From the NCBI GenBank assembly GCA_022414725.1, contig CM039464.1, positions 10,703,488 to 10,767,487 on the forward strand: 64,000 bases of DNA, written 5' to 3'. Below are positions 62,220 to 64,000 of this stretch, in pieces. The stretch comes from Microglena sp. YARC. Lineage: Eukaryota; Chlorophyta; Chlorophyceae; Chlamydomonadales; Chlamydomonadaceae. Both the position numbers and the translations under genes were made by a program. The notes under the pieces are model-generated. The model did not search any database. It was not told where the DNA came from and worked only from the letters and a program-made list of their open reading frames with translations. Position 1 is the first letter of the stretch. Each line of letters starts with the position of its first letter.

Positions 62220-62389
62220 GAAATTTCAAGCACAGCAGTAGATAGGCCTATTATCCCTTCCACCACCTTGGACAATAGCCGGGCCTGGTAGTTGACAATA
62301 TACAGCCTTCTTGTGCGATACCCACGAGAGCACTGTATTGTATTCATCAATTGTGCGATACCCACAACGCTGAATACTTTCCCTACAAC

Positions 62390-62815
62390 TGAATTAGACC
62401 TAACTTCCAGCCAGCTCCATTAGGTTGTACAGCTTCCAGCCATGGGTTGTACAGCTTCCAGCTAGCTCCTTAGGTTGTAGAACTTCCAGCCAGCTTCAAT
62501 AGACTTTCACTTTGTGTGACAGGTTGTACAGCTTCTAGCCAGATCCATTAGGTTGTACAGCTTCCAGCCAGCTGCATTAGGTTGTACAGCTTCTAGCCAG
62601 CTCCATTAGGTTGTAGAGCTTCCAGCCAGCTCCATTAGACTTTCACTTGTGTGGCAGGTTGTAAAGCTTCCACCCAGCTCCATTAGGTTGTACAGCTTCC
62701 AGCCAGCTCCATAAGACTTTCACTTTGTGTGCCAGGTTGTATAGCTTCCAGCCAGCTCCATTAGGCTGTCTCTCTGTATATTAGGTTGTTGTGTAGCTTC
62801 GAGCCAGCTAAGCCG
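62390..62815. repeat. ~30-bp array GGTTGTACAGCTTCCAGCCA
   Basis: About twelve degenerate units of AGGTTGTACAGCTTCCAGCC then AGCTCCATT, some with an insert ACTTTCACTTTGTGTG. The GCTTCCAGCCAGCTCC core matches one end of the foldback element at 5935. Confidence 0.85.
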
Positions 62816-62964
62816 TCCTCAGCAGGAAAATTAAATATATGATACCAATTTGTTTTCTGGCATTATATTTGTTTCCTTTCTTGTAAAAGTTTCTTTCCTA
62901 CCATTGTCCAAAGTGCGAGTACTTAAACACGCACACACACCCTACTTGGGCTGTTTCCAAACTC

Positions 62965-63095
62965 CTACATTCAACTTCAACTTGGTTACATAGCCAGACT
63001 TCAACTTGGTTACATAGCCAGACTTCAACTTGGTTACGTAGCCAGACTTCAACTTGGTTACATAGCCAGACTTCAACTTGGTTACATAGCCAGTT
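62965..63095. repeat. 24-bp tandem repeat, 5 units
   Basis: Unit TTCAACTTGGTTACATAGCC then AGAC. Confidence 0.95.
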
Positions 63096-63722
63096 GTGAC
63101 ACTTGAGATTACAGCCATCATCTTGCTAGCACCTACACCCCCACCCTAGATTTTTGTCTAGCCAATGAAAGCACAACTAATGTACTACAAGGTACGGATT
63201 TGTGCCGGTTATCGCTAGACGCTCGCCCGCCTCGGATTCAAAGCTTCCTACCTCTCGGCAGCCTACATATGGGAGCTTAGCTACATTTCGAAGTGCAATA
63301 TCTTCGACCACCTTGAATTCCGTTTGATATTGTCTTGATTGACTTCCGTCTGATTCAATGAATAAGCTGCTTGAATTGAATCACTGATTCAAACTGTTTT
63401 CAAGGTACCCTGATTCAAGTGGAAAACCGCTTGATAGGGGTTCATTGATTCAAACCAGTTGATTCAAACGATTTCAAAGGTCTGCCTAAATACCGACGCA
63501 GTACTAACGATATAATACTCCGGAAAGCTAAAGGTTATCGCTCATCACTGCCGTCCCGTGTTCCACTGCAACAGACTTGAGCGCATCAAGCCTGTTACCC
63601 TGTCCGTAGATCCCGAGCTCCCGCGCACCTGCAGTGCCTCCTACAGTTGCCGCAACAACCGAAGGAAAAGGATCTCAGTTGCAGAATCTTCTCTGATTGC
63701 TAGGCAACCCGCTGGAACACCA

Positions 63723-63855
63723 GCCCCCCCCCCCCCCCCCCCCCCTCCCACTGCGTCAACCCATCGTCCCCTCTCCTCCCTTTCCGCATCTCCTTACCCC
63801 ACCGGCCCCGCAAGCCAACTGTAAACCCCCCACCCACCCACCCACCCACCCACCC
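63723..63855. repeat. C run and (CCCA)n
   Basis: A roughly 22-base C run at 63725-63745 and CACCCACC repeats at 63830-63855, just upstream of the edge open frame. Confidence 0.9.
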
Positions 63856-63889
63856 ATCTTCTACCCTGAGTCATCCCAGCCCTTCTCCA

Positions 63890-64000
63890 ATGGATGCACT
63901 GTCGGCGTCTAACGCTACAGAGTTTCACCAATGGCTAAAGGACATCTCTCAGGACATTAAGGTGATGGAGGAAGAGAGTAGAGAGCCCCCCTATCAGACT
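63890..64000 (+). CDS. Start of an open frame running off the right edge
   Basis: ATG at 63890 followed by 37 open codons (MDALSASNATEFHQWLKDIS then QDIKVMEEESREPPYQT). Composition looks like real protein (polar, helical). It might be the N-terminus of a cellular gene or a retroelement gag; too short to tell. Confidence 0.4.
   Translation, partial: MDALSASNATEFHQWLKDISQDIKVMEEESREPPYQT

Overview
This is eukaryotic nuclear DNA from a very repeat-rich genome. A plastid PAP/fibrillin gene and many TTTAGGG-like interstitial tracts point to a photosynthetic eukaryote, most likely a green-lineage alga. I cannot name the species. Genes are spliced, all recognised genes but one lie on the minus strand, and coding sequence is a few percent of the window. 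Most long open frames are minisatellites whose unit is a multiple of 3 and are not genes.

Layout, left to right. (1) About 2.9-29.6 kb: one spliced DEAH-box RNA helicase gene of the DHX35 type, minus strand. Ten exons are assigned from phase-compatible GT/AG junctions and helicase motifs; its C-terminal end is not found and may lie beyond the left edge. (2) About 32.3-34.1 kb: a short minus-strand gene for a cysteine-rich, C-type-lectin-like secreted protein, with an in-frame stop and a decayed second lectin domain. (3) About 39.0-57.2 kb: a PAP/fibrillin (plastoglobulin-type) gene, minus strand, four exons identified and a middle part missing. (4) 58.28-58.61 kb: the two last exons of an unidentified protein with a CxxC motif. 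(5) 59.5-61.45 kb: two 181-182 bp satellite arrays in opposite orientation. (6) 63.89 kb to the right edge: the start of a plus-strand open frame.

The most striking feature is how the introns are built. Around nearly every helicase and fibrillin exon there are tandem, decayed copies of that exon's own edges: upstream, copies of acceptor plus 5' exon; downstream, copies of 3' exon plus donor. One complete exon lies between the two sets. The minisatellites in these introns appear to have grown from the copied junctions. On the sense strand most long introns start G/GT-rich and end C/CA-rich, so the two ends could base-pair in the pre-mRNA. This gives each gene an array of decoy splice sites. 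I regard it as the best candidate for something undescribed here.

Inside these introns and between genes sit several dispersed families: a SINE-like element with a (CATA)n tail, a roughly 190 bp foldback element, an element with a TAGCGATCGCTA core, a CG-rich element, an 845 bp element with 29-bp perfect terminal inverted repeats, a 194 bp palindromic MITE with a target-site duplication, and a long perfect hairpin. Several arrays carry frequent 1-base indels while neighbouring arrays are perfect, so part of the variation may be uncorrected sequencing error.
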